Shown in pieces: positions 43,094-51,672 of a DNA stretch of 64,000 nucleotides. A program made the position numbers and the translations under genes. Each line of letters opens with the position of its first letter. Within the stretch, counting starts at the first letter, position 1. Source of the stretch: Nocardioides anomalus. GTDB taxonomy: Bacteria; Actinomycetota; Actinomycetes; Propionibacteriales; Nocardioidaceae. A model generated the notes under the pieces. It had not been told where the DNA came from and did not search any database. It saw nothing but the letters and a program-made list of their open reading frames with translations. The stretch lies in contig NZ_CP049257.1 in assembly GCF_011046535.1 (NCBI RefSeq), positions 3,906,001-3,970,000 of the forward strand, read 5' to 3'.

Positions 43094-43131
43094 AGCCCGG
43101 GGGACCCCAAGGGGTCGGGGTTCCCCGGGCT
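43094..43131 (+). terminator. Hairpin 1 after the beta-helix gene
   Basis: The arms AGCCCGGGG (from 43094) and CCCCGGGCT (to 43131) enclose a nested GACCCC/GGGGTC. It begins 7 nt after the restored stop at 43087. Confidence 0.65.
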
Positions 43132-43180
43132 CGGCTGGGAGTCTGACTCCCGGCCACGCGGAGGCCTCCGCTTCCGCACC

Positions 43181-43228
43181 GGATCCCGTCTCCTGCCTCC
43201 GGCCCGGGGGTGGCAGGAGCCGGGATCC
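43181..43228 (+). terminator. Hairpin 2 between beta-helix gene and tRNA-Lys
   Basis: The 17-nt arms at 43181-43197 and 43212-43228 pair except near the middle, bounded by GGATCCC and GGGATCC. Confidence 0.55.
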
Positions 43229-43232
43229 GCAG

Positions 43233-43260
43233 GCGCTCCGGTCCAGGGGGACCGGAGCGC
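43233..43260 (+). terminator. Hairpin 3, perfect 12-bp stem with T-rich tail
   Basis: GCGCTCCGGTCC (43233-43244) pairs perfectly with 43249-43260 around AGGG and is followed by TTCT. It is the most terminator-like of the three. Confidence 0.65.
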
Positions 43261-43303
43261 TTCTGCGTGCGGGGGTGCGCGGCCGTAGGCTCGGCCGCAG
43301 CAG

Positions 43304-43379
43304 GGGCCCTTAGCTCAGTTGGTAGAGCGTCGGACTTTTAATCCGCTGGTCGTCGGTTCGAGCCCGACAGGGCCTACCA
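43304..43379 (+). tRNA. tRNA-Lys (anticodon TTT)
   Basis: The gene is 76 nt long including an encoded CCA. The acceptor stem GGGCCCT pairs with AGGGCCT, with one G-T at the end. The D-arm begins AGCTCAGTTGGTAGAG and the T-arm contains GGTTCGAGCC. The anticodon loop CTTTTAA spans 43335-43341 with TTT at 43337-43339. Confidence 0.95.
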
Positions 43380-43399
43380 GGAACCGCGCGGACCAGACG

Positions 43400-44314
43400 T
43401 CAGTGATCGCCCTGGCGAGGCTGGTCGTCGGCCGGGGCCAGCACGATGTCGAAGCGGACGCTCGACCAGTCGCGACCGCCGAGGTCGCGGCCGTCGGGGG
43501 TGGGCTCGTCGGCCGGGTGCGGGTTGAAGTCCTTGACCAGCGACTCCTTGACCCCGAACACGCTGTCGCGGTCGAGCAGCTCGTCGCCGCGCACGAAGAT
43601 GTGGGTGACCAGCGTGCGCAGCCCGGGTGCGGTGACCATGAAGTGCAGGTGGGCGGCCCGCATCGGGGAGCGGCCAGTGGCGGCCAGCATCCGCCCGACC
43701 GGCCCGTCGTGCGGGATGGGGTACGGCGTGGGCGTGACCGCCCAGAACCGGAACTCGCCCTCGGGTCCGCTCGTGAGCCAGGCGCGCCCGGCGGTCCGGT
43801 CGTCGACGTACTGCACGTCGTAGAAGCCGTCCTCGTCGGCCTCCCACACCTCGATGCGGGCGCCGGGGACGGGCCGGCCGTCGGTGTCGCGGACGGTGCC
43901 CTCGACCCAGCAGGGCTGGCCGGACGCGCCGCCCGCGATGTCGCCGCCGAGCTCGACCTCGGGGGCGTCGTCGACGAAGAACGGACCGAACACCGTGGCC
44001 TCGGTGGCGTCGGCGTAGGCCTCGTTGTTGATGGCGATGGTCTGCATCGAGGCGCCGAGGGTGTCGGAGAGCAGGATGAACTCGTGCCGCCGGTCGTCGG
44101 TGAGGTGGCCGACCGCGGTCAGGAAGTCGATGCCCTGCTTCCACTCCTGCTCGCTCAGGCGGACCTCACGCAGGAAGCCGTGCAGGTGGCGGACCAGCGA
44201 GCCGAGCACTGTCCGCAGCCGCTCGTCCTCCGCACCGGCGAAGGAGTCCACGACGCGCTGGACCAGCTCCTCCTCACGCGCGACCTGTTCGTCGGGGAGG
44301 TGGGTCGTGCTCAT
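43400..44314 (-). CDS. Intradiol dioxygenase, hydroxyquinol 1,2-dioxygenase type
   Basis: The 304-residue product opens an aromatic diol between its hydroxyls using Fe(III). It has the long helical N-domain of intradiol enzymes, then [20 protein letters not shown]. The iron ligands are Tyr (GFYDVQ), Tyr ([12 protein letters not shown]) and two His (AAHLHFMV). Pairing with maleylacetate reductase and no cycloisomerase points to hydroxyquinol, which gives maleylacetate directly, rather than catechol. It is coupled by ATGA to the reductase. Confidence 0.88.
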   Translation of the reverse strand: MSTTHLPDEQVAREEELVQRVVDSFAGAEDERLRTVLGSLVRHLHGFLREVRLSEQEWKQGIDFLTAVGHLTDDRRHEFILLSDTLGASMQTIAINNEAYADATEATVFGPFFVDDAPEVELGGDIAGGASGQPCWVEGTVRDTDGRPVPGARIEVWEADEDGFYDVQYVDDRTAGRAWLTSGPEGEFRFWAVTPTPYPIPHDGPVGRMLAATGRSPMRAAHLHFMVTAPGLRTLVTHIFVRGDELLDRDSVFGVKESLVKDFNPHPADEPTPDGRDLGGRDWSSVRFDIVLAPADDQPRQGDH

Positions 44315-45372
44315 CGGGGCTCGGCTCCTTCCCAGGCGTCGTGCAGCAGTCGGGTGAGGTCGTCGGCGGTGACCGCGACGGGGTTGCTCTCGGGTACGAC
44401 GGGCAGGACGGCCTGGACGGCGTCCGCGACCTGGTCCTCCCGGAAGCCGACGTCGCGCAGGGCGCGGGGCGCGTCGAGCCGGCGGCGCAGCGCCTGCAGG
44501 CCCTCCAGGCCGGTGGCGGTGCCGAACGCCGCGGCGATGCGGGCGTCCGCCTCAGGGGCGCCGGGCGCGTTGAGGGCGAGCACGTAGGGCAGCACGATGG
44601 CGTGCGTCGGGGCGTGGGGCAGGTCGTAGCGACCGCCGAGCACGTGGCAGATCTTGTGGTGCAGCCCGGAGCCGGCCGAGGCGAACGCGACCGCCGAGAG
44701 GTAGGCGCCGTAGAGCGTCTGCTCGCGTCCCTCGAGCCCGCCGGGGTCGGCGACGACCCGCGGCAGCCCGGCGGCCAGGGCCCGGATGCCCTCGCCGGCC
44801 ATCGCCTGGTCGATGGGGTCGGTGCGCGGCGCCCACATCGAGTCCACGCAGTGCGCGAGGGCGTTGAGCCCCGAGGCCACGCTCAGGTCGACGGGCAGCG
44901 AGAGGGTGAGCGTCGCGTCGTAGACCACGCAGCGCGGGAGCACGCGGGCGTCGACGCCGGTGGTCTTGGTCGCGCCCTCGGTCAGCCCCCAGACGTTCGT
45001 GGCCTCCGAGCCGGCGTACGTCGTGGGGACGGCGACGACGGGGAGCCCCGTCTCCAGGGCCACGGCCTTGGCCAGGCCGGTGGTCGACCCGCCGCCGACG
45101 CTGACGACCAGGTCGACGTGGTGCTCGCGCGCCGCGGCCCGGGCCCGCTCGGCGACCGGGACGGGCACGTGCATGACGACCTCGTCGTGGACCAGCGCCA
45201 CCGGCAGCCCGTCGGTGACCCGCCGGGCCAGGTCGGCCTCGGCCGCGGAGGCGATGACCATCACCCGCGAGGCGCCGACGTCCGCGACCTCGGCGGCCAG
45301 CGCCTGCGCCGCCGCCCCGCTGGCGAAGCGGACGCGCTGCGGCAGCGTCTCGTGGTCGAAGCGCCAGCTCAT
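44311..45372 (-). CDS. Maleylacetate reductase
   Basis: This 353-residue iron-alcohol-dehydrogenase family enzyme reduces maleylacetate to 3-oxoadipate with NAD(P)H. The nucleotide loop is [17 protein letters not shown], followed by [18 protein letters not shown]. The metal-site region is [12 protein letters not shown] with DLPHAPTHA. These motifs separate it from ordinary alcohol dehydrogenases. ATGA overlaps join it to both neighbours. Confidence 0.92.
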   Translation of the reverse strand: MSWRFDHETLPQRVRFASGAAAQALAAEVADVGASRVMVIASAAEADLARRVTDGLPVALVHDEVVMHVPVPVAERARAAAREHHVDLVVSVGGGSTTGLAKAVALETGLPVVAVPTTYAGSEATNVWGLTEGATKTTGVDARVLPRCVVYDATLTLSLPVDLSVASGLNALAHCVDSMWAPRTDPIDQAMAGEGIRALAAGLPRVVADPGGLEGREQTLYGAYLSAVAFASAGSGLHHKICHVLGGRYDLPHAPTHAIVLPYVLALNAPGAPEADARIAAAFGTATGLEGLQALRRRLDAPRALRDVGFREDQVADAVQAVLPVVPESNPVAVTADDLTRLLHDAWEGAEPR

Positions 45373-47162
45373 GCGCGGCCCAGCACCCGCGCGAGCGCAT
45401 CGCGCAGCGCGGTCTCGGGATCGTCGGGCAGGGCGTGCGAGCGCCAGGCGACGTGCTTGTCGGGGCGGACCAGCAGCGCCCCGCTCTCCTCGACCTCGCG
45501 CAGCTTGGCCCAGTCGTAGTACAGGTCGGTGACCTCACGGCCCGGGCCGATCACCACGGTCTCGACCGGCACCCCGAGCTCGGCGCCCACCGCCGCGGCC
45601 GCCGCCGCCCAGGCCTCGCCGGCGACGCCGGTGAGGACCGTGAACCGGTCGTACGGCGCGAGGTCGAGCATGGCCAGCTTCGTGCGGTTGTCGCCGACCC
45701 AGGCGTGCGGCAGGTGCGAGCCCGGCACGGTCGAGGGCGTGTAGTAGAGCTCGGGGTCCCGGGTCGGATCGGGCCGGCTGCTGCCGTCGGGCACCACCGC
45801 GTCGGACTCGTAGAACTGGCCCAGCTCGACGCCGTGGGCGTTGAACTCGTAGTTCTTCAGCTGCATCGCCTTGACCAGCGCGGCCCGCTTGGCCGCACCC
45901 TCGGGGGTGTTGGCCTTGCGCTCCTCGATCGCCGCGACCATCTCCTCCTCGGTCTCGGCCTCGGTGACGCCGAGCGCGACGAACAGGTCGACGAACTCGC
46001 GGCTCGACTTGTTGGCGCGGGTGACGATCTGGCGCGCCACCGGGGCGCGCTCGGCGGAGTAGGTCTCCAGCAGCGACGGTGCGGCCTGGCCGCGGAGCAC
46101 CGCCGCCAGCTTCCAGGCCAGGTTGTAGGAGTCCTGCACCGAGGTGTTGGAGCCCAGGCCGTTGCTCGGCGGGTGCCGGTGCACGGCGTCCCCGGCGCAG
46201 AAGACGCGGCCCTGCTGCAGGTGGGTCGCGAACATCTCGTTGTTGCCCCACAGCGACGTCCCGGTGATCTCGACCTCGAGGTCGGGCATCCCGAGCAGGT
46301 TGCGCACGATCTGGGTGGCGGCGGCCTCGTCGACGGTGGGCGGGGCCTCGTTGATGTCGTAGCCCCACACGATGAGCCACTCGTTCCAGGGCCGGATCAT
46401 CCGCACCAGGCCGGCGCCGATGCCGCCGACGTTCGACCCGGGCTGGACGACCCAGTAGAGGACCGAGGGGCGGTGGTCGCAGTAGGCGCTGATGTCGGCC
46501 TTGAAGGTGATGTTCATCGAGCCGGCGATGTCCATCTGGCCCTCGTAGGGCAGGTCGATGTCCGCGGCCACCTTGGACCGCGCGCCGTCGGCGCCGATGA
46601 GGTACTTCGCGCGGATGGTGTACTCCTGACCGGTCAGCCGGTCGAGCACCTGCACGTCCACGCCGTCGGCGTCCTGGGTGTGCGAGAGGTACTCGGTGGA
46701 GAAGCGCGACTGCGCCCCTCGCGCGGTGGCGTTGCGGACCAGGATCGGCTCGAGGTAGGTCTGCGGGATGTCGACGATGAGCGACGGCGAGGCGAGCCGG
46801 TAGTCGCCCTCCCGGTCGGGGCGCGTCCCCCAGGTGTGGATGCGGCCGATCTCCTCGCCGGCGAGGGACGTGCAGAACACAGTGTCGCCGACCAGCTCGT
46901 GCGGCGTCGCGTCGGCGAGCACCTGCTCCTCGATGCCCATGTCGCGGAAGATCTCCATGGCCCGCTGGTTGGTGATGTGGGCCCGCGGGGTGTTCGCGGT
47001 CCAGCGGTACTTGGTGATCATGATGGTCGGGACGCCGAGGGTCGCGAGGTAGAGCGCCGCCGACGCGCCGGCCGGACCGGAGCCGACGATGAGGACGTCG
47101 GTCTCGACGGTGGCCGAGGTCGGGAGCTCGGTCTCCTTCTGGCCGTCATCGAACGAGGGCAT
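45369..47162 (-). CDS. FAD-dependent phenol monooxygenase, TfdB-like
   Basis: The 597-residue flavoprotein has a Rossmann motif IVGSGPAGASAALYLATLG, the family blocks WTANTPRAHITNQRAMEIFRD and LIGADGARSKVA, and the second FAD site FCAGDAVHRHPPSNGLGSN. Length and sequence resemble 2,4-dichlorophenol 6-monooxygenase (TfdB, about 598 residues) and resorcinol hydroxylases. With the dioxygenase and reductase it forms a route phenol/resorcinol type substrate to hydroxyquinol, maleylacetate and 3-oxoadipate. The start ATG follows GGAGGAAGG. Confidence 0.85.
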   Translation of the reverse strand: MPSFDDGQKETELPTSATVETDVLIVGSGPAGASAALYLATLGVPTIMITKYRWTANTPRAHITNQRAMEIFRDMGIEEQVLADATPHELVGDTVFCTSLAGEEIGRIHTWGTRPDREGDYRLASPSLIVDIPQTYLEPILVRNATARGAQSRFSTEYLSHTQDADGVDVQVLDRLTGQEYTIRAKYLIGADGARSKVAADIDLPYEGQMDIAGSMNITFKADISAYCDHRPSVLYWVVQPGSNVGGIGAGLVRMIRPWNEWLIVWGYDINEAPPTVDEAAATQIVRNLLGMPDLEVEITGTSLWGNNEMFATHLQQGRVFCAGDAVHRHPPSNGLGSNTSVQDSYNLAWKLAAVLRGQAAPSLLETYSAERAPVARQIVTRANKSSREFVDLFVALGVTEAETEEEMVAAIEERKANTPEGAAKRAALVKAMQLKNYEFNAHGVELGQFYESDAVVPDGSSRPDPTRDPELYYTPSTVPGSHLPHAWVGDNRTKLAMLDLAPYDRFTVLTGVAGEAWAAAAAAVGAELGVPVETVVIGPGREVTDLYYDWAKLREVEESGALLVRPDKHVAWRSHALPDDPETALRDALARVLGRA

Positions 47163-47270
47163 CTGCGCCGCCTTCCTCCGCCGGCCCGGCGCCGACGTAC
47201 GTCGTCCAGTGTTCGTCGCGCACGGTGGGCCGTCGACGGTGTGACGACCATCTCGGCGGGAAGCGGCAAG

Positions 47271-47290
47271 CGTGGCCGATCCACGCACCT
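47271..47290. promoter_or_regulatory. Shared 20-nt motif, copy upstream of the monooxygenase operon
   Basis: CGTGGCCGATCCRCGSACCT here has A and C at the variable bases. It starts 108 nt upstream of the monooxygenase ATG and matches 53057-53076 at 18 of 20 positions in the same orientation. It is a likely site for the AraC regulator encoded next door. Confidence 0.65.
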
Positions 47291-47307
47291 CCCGTGGAGC
47301 CTCCGCG

Positions 47308-48294
47308 TCAGACCAGCGGCACCGAGCGGGCCGCGGCCGCGCGGCGGCGCACGTCGCTCGCGCGCTCGCCGTAGTGGGCGGTGAAGGCTCCGGAGAAGTG
47401 CGCCGAGGAGGTGAAGCCGCAGTGGTGGGCGACCTCCGCGACACTCATCGACGCCGCGGCCGGCTTGCGCAGCAGCGCGTGGGCGGCCTCGAGCCGGCGG
47501 GTCAGGACGTACTTGGGGAACGACGTCCCGGCCTGCGCGAAGACCCGCGACAGGTGCCGGGTGCTGATCCCGACCGCGGCCGCCACCTGCGCCGCGGACA
47601 GTCCGGCGTCGCCGAGGTGGTGCTCCACGAAGCTCTGCGCCGCGCTGCGGTGCGCGGCGCCGAGGTCGGCGTCGCCGACGCGGCCGGTCAGCGCGGCGAC
47701 CAGCTCGAGCAGCGTCGCCTCGTCGGCCGGGGCCGCGTCCTCGTCACGCACCGCGCGGCCGATCTGGCGGGCCAGCGTGTGGGCGTATGAGTTGGTGCCG
47801 GCCGCGAACGCCACCACGCGCGGGCTGTCGACGTGCTCGATCCCGGTGCTCTCGGCGAAGACCGCACGCGGGATCTTGAGGACCAGCTCCTCCAGGCCCC
47901 GGGAGAAGCCGCGCATGAAGGGCCGGTCCGCGTCGCAGACCAGCAGCTGTCCCGGCTGGACGATCCGGACGCCGTCGTCGTGGTAGAAGAACGCCTCGCC
48001 GGCCAGGCTGAAGAACAGCGCCACGGACTCCGCGGGGCGGTGGGTGACCATGTCGCGGTCGCGCTCCACGACGTGCGAGCTGCCGCGGACCCGGGCCAGG
48101 TGCACCCGCTCGAGCTGGACGTTGATCTCGGTCGCCTCGAGGACGCCGGCGTCGAGCGTGCGGCACCTGAGCCCGATCAGGGCGTCGGCGTTGTGGCTCT
48201 CCCACAGCTCGACCCGCTGGGCCTCGGGCAGGCCGACGGTCGAGAAGGCGACCGGTCCGGCCCGGTCCCGTCCCCCCGACGTGACCTGCGTCAT
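47308..48294 (-). CDS. AraC/XylS family transcriptional regulator
   Basis: The 328-residue product has an N-terminal AraC-binding-like region (SVALFFSLAGEAFFYHDDG, VQPGQLLVCDADRPF) of the type called cupin_6. A C-terminal pair of helix-turn-helix motifs follows (SAAQVAAAVGISTRHLSRVF, SVAEVAHHCGFTSSAHFSGAF). It probably activates the catabolic and import operons on either side when an aromatic effector is bound. The ATG at 48294 lies 6 nt after TAGTCT; the GTG at 48300 is less likely. Confidence 0.9.
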   Translation of the reverse strand: MTQVTSGGRDRAGPVAFSTVGLPEAQRVELWESHNADALIGLRCRTLDAGVLEATEINVQLERVHLARVRGSSHVVERDRDMVTHRPAESVALFFSLAGEAFFYHDDGVRIVQPGQLLVCDADRPFMRGFSRGLEELVLKIPRAVFAESTGIEHVDSPRVVAFAAGTNSYAHTLARQIGRAVRDEDAAPADEATLLELVAALTGRVGDADLGAAHRSAAQSFVEHHLGDAGLSAAQVAAAVGISTRHLSRVFAQAGTSFPKYVLTRRLEAAHALLRKPAAASMSVAEVAHHCGFTSSAHFSGAFTAHYGERASDVRRRAAAARSVPLV

Positions 48295-48300
48295 GTCCAC

Positions 48301-48306
48301 AGACTA
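48301..48306 (-). promoter_or_regulatory. -10 hexamer TAGTCT for leaderless araC-type gene
   Basis: Minus-strand TAGTCT ends 6 nt before the ATG at 48294. It overlaps the stop region of livM, so the regulator has its own start inside the transporter end. Confidence 0.55.
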
Positions 48307-49323
48307 ACGGCCCCGCACCCGGTGCCCCACGGGGAAGAGCTGGACCCGACCGCGGGTGAGGGCACCCCACAGGCCGCGCGGAGCCAGCAGCACCACGAGG
48401 ATCGCCACCGCGCCGAGCGCGATGAGGTACCACGTGCCCTGGTCGGCCAGCTGCTGCTGGAGGACGAAGAAGATCACCGCGCCCAGCACCGGACCCTCGA
48501 TGGTCCCGAGCCCGCCGATGACCACGATGAACACCATGAAGGCGCTGTACTGCACCGAGTAGATGGAGTCCGGGCTGACCCGCAACGTGTTGAGGGCGAT
48601 GAGCGCGCCGGCCAGTCCGGCACCGGCCGACGCGGCGACGTAGACGAGCCGCTGCGAGCGGCGTACGGCGACACCGAGGCTGGACGCCGCCTTGACGTCG
48701 TCGCGGATGGCGGTGAGTCCGAGGCCGGTGCGCGAGCGCATCAGCAGGTAGGTCAGCACCACCACGGCGACGGCGAGCGCCAGCCCGATCCAGTAGACGG
48801 TGGCCACGCGGGTGACCCGGTCGACCCCGCGGAACGCGGTGAGCGAGAGCCCCGAACCGCCGCCCAGCGCGTCGACCTGGGTGGTGAGCAGCTTGAAGAC
48901 CTCGGCCACGACCCACGTGCCGATCGCGAAGTAGCCGCCGACGAGCCGGAAGACCAGGAACGACGTGACCAGGGCGAGCAGGCCGCACACGACGGCGGCG
49001 GCCAGGAGGGCACCCACGATCGGCAGCCCGACGCGGTCGGAGAGGTAGACGACGCCGTAGCCGCCGGCGCCGATGAAGGCCTGCTGGCCGATGGAGACCA
49101 GGCCGCCGTAGCCGGCCAGCAGGTTCCAGGTCGTGGCCAGGATGATCAGCGCGAACAGCCCGACGAGCTGGGACAGCGTCCCGAGCGAGACGTGGTAGGG
49201 CACCCACAGGGCCAGCACGAGGACGCCGGCGACGAGCACCGCCGAGCCGATCCAGGAGCGGCCGCTGCCCCGGGTGACGTGCGGGTCGGCGGTGGCCGTG
49301 GGCGCGGTCGGGACGGTCGTCAT
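48304..49323 (-). CDS. Branched-chain-type ABC transporter permease LivM
   Basis: The 339-residue permease has about ten hydrophobic segments, the LivM blocks NLLAGYGGLVSIGQQAFIGAGGYG and GLTAIRDDVKAASSLGV, and VIGGLGTIEGPVLGA near the end. It is the last of five importer genes, all joined by 4-nt overlaps. Given the neighbouring catabolic genes the substrate is probably an aromatic acid or phenol derivative rather than an amino acid. Confidence 0.9.
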   Translation of the reverse strand: MTTVPTAPTATADPHVTRGSGRSWIGSAVLVAGVLVLALWVPYHVSLGTLSQLVGLFALIILATTWNLLAGYGGLVSIGQQAFIGAGGYGVVYLSDRVGLPIVGALLAAAVVCGLLALVTSFLVFRLVGGYFAIGTWVVAEVFKLLTTQVDALGGGSGLSLTAFRGVDRVTRVATVYWIGLALAVAVVVLTYLLMRSRTGLGLTAIRDDVKAASSLGVAVRRSQRLVYVAASAGAGLAGALIALNTLRVSPDSIYSVQYSAFMVFIVVIGGLGTIEGPVLGAVIFFVLQQQLADQGTWYLIALGAVAILVVLLAPRGLWGALTRGRVQLFPVGHRVRGR

Positions 49324-50189
49324 GCGGTCACCATCCGGGGCAGCAGGCCGGTCGGCCGGAAGGCCAGCACGGCGAGGAACACCAGGTGGCCGGCCAGCAC
49401 GCCGTACGCCGGCTCGACCTGCGCGCCGACGGTCTGGGCGACCCCGAGGACGAGGCCCCCGAGGAAGGTCCCCCACAGCGAGCCGAGGCCACCGATGATG
49501 ACCGCCTCGAAGGCGAAGATGAGGACCAGGTCGCCGTACCCGGGCGTGAACTGCGTGGCCATGCCCAGGAAGCCACCGGCCACGGCCACGCTCGCGACGG
49601 CGATCGCCGTGGCCAGTGCGTAGACGTGCCGGTCGTCGATGCCCATGAGCCGGGCCGCGCCGGGGTCGTCGCTCGTCGCACGCATGGCCCGGCCGGTGGC
49701 GGTGCGGGCCAGGAACACCTGGATGAGCCCGACGACCGCGAGCGCCACAGCGAAGGTCAGCAGCGAGAAGACGCCGACCGACAGCCCGTCGGCGAGGCGG
49801 ACGCTGGCGGTGCCGATCGAGCCGACGGGGATGCTGCGCGAGTTGGCCGTGGCCGCCTCCTGCAGCGCGTTGACCGCGATCACCGCGAGCCCGAAGGTGA
49901 CCAGCAGGGGCGCGAGCTCACCACGACCGAGCGCGTGGTTGAGCAGCCCGCGCTGGAGCACGTAGCCGACGGCGGCGAAGACCACCACGGCGACGGCCAG
50001 GCCCAGCCACACCGGCAGCGCGGTGTGCTCGGTCAGCCACAGGGTGAGGTACGCCGCGGCGACGGCCAGCGCGCCGTGCGCCAGGTTGACGATGCGCATG
50101 ACTCCGAAGACGAGGGACAGCCCACAGGCCAGCAGGGCGTACTGCCCACCGAGCAGCACCCCCTGCACCACCGCGTTGAGCCAGCTCAC
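49320..50189 (-). CDS. Branched-chain-type ABC transporter permease LivH
   Basis: The 289-residue permease has the LivH opening GGQYALLACGLSLVFGVMRIVNLAHGA and the coupling loop RAMRATSDDPGAARLMGID. Its GTG overlaps the stop of the upstream ATPase (GTGA) and its stop overlaps livM (ATGA). Confidence 0.92.
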   Translation of the reverse strand: MSWLNAVVQGVLLGGQYALLACGLSLVFGVMRIVNLAHGALAVAAAYLTLWLTEHTALPVWLGLAVAVVVFAAVGYVLQRGLLNHALGRGELAPLLVTFGLAVIAVNALQEAATANSRSIPVGSIGTASVRLADGLSVGVFSLLTFAVALAVVGLIQVFLARTATGRAMRATSDDPGAARLMGIDDRHVYALATAIAVASVAVAGGFLGMATQFTPGYGDLVLIFAFEAVIIGGLGSLWGTFLGGLVLGVAQTVGAQVEPAYGVLAGHLVFLAVLAFRPTGLLPRMVTA

Positions 50190-50896
50190 GAGGCCTCCTC
50201 CAGGCCGAAGTACGCCGCGGCCACCTGCTCGCGCGTGACCGAGCCGACCGGGGCCTCGAGCGCCGTGCGGCCCTCCAGCAAGCACTGGACCCGGTCCGCC
50301 ACGGCCAGCGCCTGGCCGAGGTCCTGCTCGACCACGAGCACCGTGGTGCCGCGCTCGGCGATCCGCGGCAGAGCGCGGTAGATGTCCTGCACCACCACGG
50401 GCGCGAGGCCGAGCGAGACCTCGTCGAGCAGCAGCAGCCGCGGGTTGGCCATCAGCGCGCGACCGATCGCGGTGGCCTGCTGCTCGCCACCCGACAGGTG
50501 CGCCCCGGTGCGGCTGCGCCGGTCCTCGAGCAGCGGGAAGGCCTCGTAGACCGCGGCCAGGTCCCACTCACCCGGTCGGCGCCGGTAGCCGCCGACGAGC
50601 AGGTTCTCCTCGACGGTGAGGGACCGGAAGACGCGACGTCCCTCGGGCACCAGCGAGATGCCGAGCCGGACCCGCTTGTGGTCGGGCACGCCCGCGACGT
50701 CGCGACCGGCGAAGCGGACCGCGCCCGCCGTCGGTCGCAGCACCCCCGCGATGGTCTTGAGCAGCGTGGACTTCCCGGCGCCGTTCGCGCCGACGACCGC
50801 GAGCGTCTCGCCCTCGTCCACCCGGAGGTCGAGCTGCCAGAGGGCCTGGAGCTCGCCGTAGTGGGCGTCGACGCCCTCCAGCTCGAGCAGGCTCAC
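50186..50896 (-). CDS. ABC transporter ATP-binding protein LivF
   Basis: The 236-residue ATPase has Walker A GANGAGKST, signature LSGGEQQATAIGRAL, Walker B LLLLDEVSLGLAP and switch region LVVEQDLGQAL. LivF proteins are the shorter of the two Liv ATPases. It has 4-nt overlaps on both sides. Confidence 0.93.
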   Translation of the reverse strand: MSLLELEGVDAHYGELQALWQLDLRVDEGETLAVVGANGAGKSTLLKTIAGVLRPTAGAVRFAGRDVAGVPDHKRVRLGISLVPEGRRVFRSLTVEENLLVGGYRRRPGEWDLAAVYEAFPLLEDRRSRTGAHLSGGEQQATAIGRALMANPRLLLLDEVSLGLAPVVVQDIYRALPRIAERGTTVLVVEQDLGQALAVADRVQCLLEGRTALEAPVGSVTREQVAAAYFGLEEAS

Positions 50897-51672
50897 CGGC
50901 GGGCCTCCCCCGGCTCGGTCTCGGCCTCGGGCGCCTCCGGGACGCTGCCGAGGTAGACCTCGACGACCTCGGGGCTGCGCATCACCTCGTGCGGATCCCC
51001 GGTGGCCACGACGACCCCGGTGGCCAGGCACATCAGCCGGTCGACCACCTGCAGGAGTGCGTGCACGATGTGCTCGATCCAGACCACGCCGAGGCCGGCC
51101 GCACGCAGGTCGCCGATGAGGGCGACGAGCTGCGGGAGCTCGGCCTCGGTCAGCCCGCCCGCGATCTCGTCGAGCAGCACCAGCCGGGGCTGGGTGGCCA
51201 GCGCCCGCGCCAGCTCGAGCCGCTTGCGGTCCAGCAGGCGCAGCGCACCGGCGTCGGTGTTCAGCACGTGGGTCAGCCCGGCGGTCTCCACCGCCGCCAC
51301 CGCCGCGCGGTGCGCCTCCCTGCCCCGCTTGCCGCCGGCGAAGCTCGCCCCGACGAGCACGTTCTCGAAGACGGTCAGGCCAGCGAACGGCCGTGGCACC
51401 TGGTAGGTCCGCCCGATCCCCCGCCGGCTGCGCTGGGCGGCGCCGAGCGCGGTCACGTCCTCACCGTCGAGCAGGACCGCGCCGGCGTCGGGCCGCTGGG
51501 TGCCGTTGACCAGGTCGAGCATCGTCGACTTGCCGGCACCGTTGGGCCCGACCACCCCGAGCACCTCACCGGCAGCGACGTGGAAGGAGACGTCGGTCGC
51601 CGTGACCACCCGGCCGAACCGCTTGGAGACGCCTCGCACCGCGAGGAGCTCGGCGGCGGCAGCACCGCTCAC
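50893..51672 (-). CDS. ABC transporter ATP-binding protein LivG
   Basis: The 259-residue ATPase has Walker A GPNGAGKST, the LivG hallmark RRGIGRTYQVPRPF, a signature replaced by LRLLDRKRLELARAL, Walker B LVLLDEIAGGLTEAE and switch WIEHIVHAL. The missing canonical LSGG (here RLLDRKR) is worth noting, although LivG-like ATPases for aromatics often have relaxed signatures. Confidence 0.9.
   Translation of the reverse strand: MSGAAAAELLAVRGVSKRFGRVVTATDVSFHVAAGEVLGVVGPNGAGKSTMLDLVNGTQRPDAGAVLLDGEDVTALGAAQRSRRGIGRTYQVPRPFAGLTVFENVLVGASFAGGKRGREAHRAAVAAVETAGLTHVLNTDAGALRLLDRKRLELARALATQPRLVLLDEIAGGLTEAELPQLVALIGDLRAAGLGVVWIEHIVHALLQVVDRLMCLATGVVVATGDPHEVMRSPEVVEVYLGSVPEAPEAETEPGEARR

Noticed and set aside
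43400..47162. A complete chlorophenol (tfd) pathway
   Set aside because: No chloromuconate cycloisomerase or dienelactone hydrolase is present; the gene set fits hydroxyquinol cleavage better.
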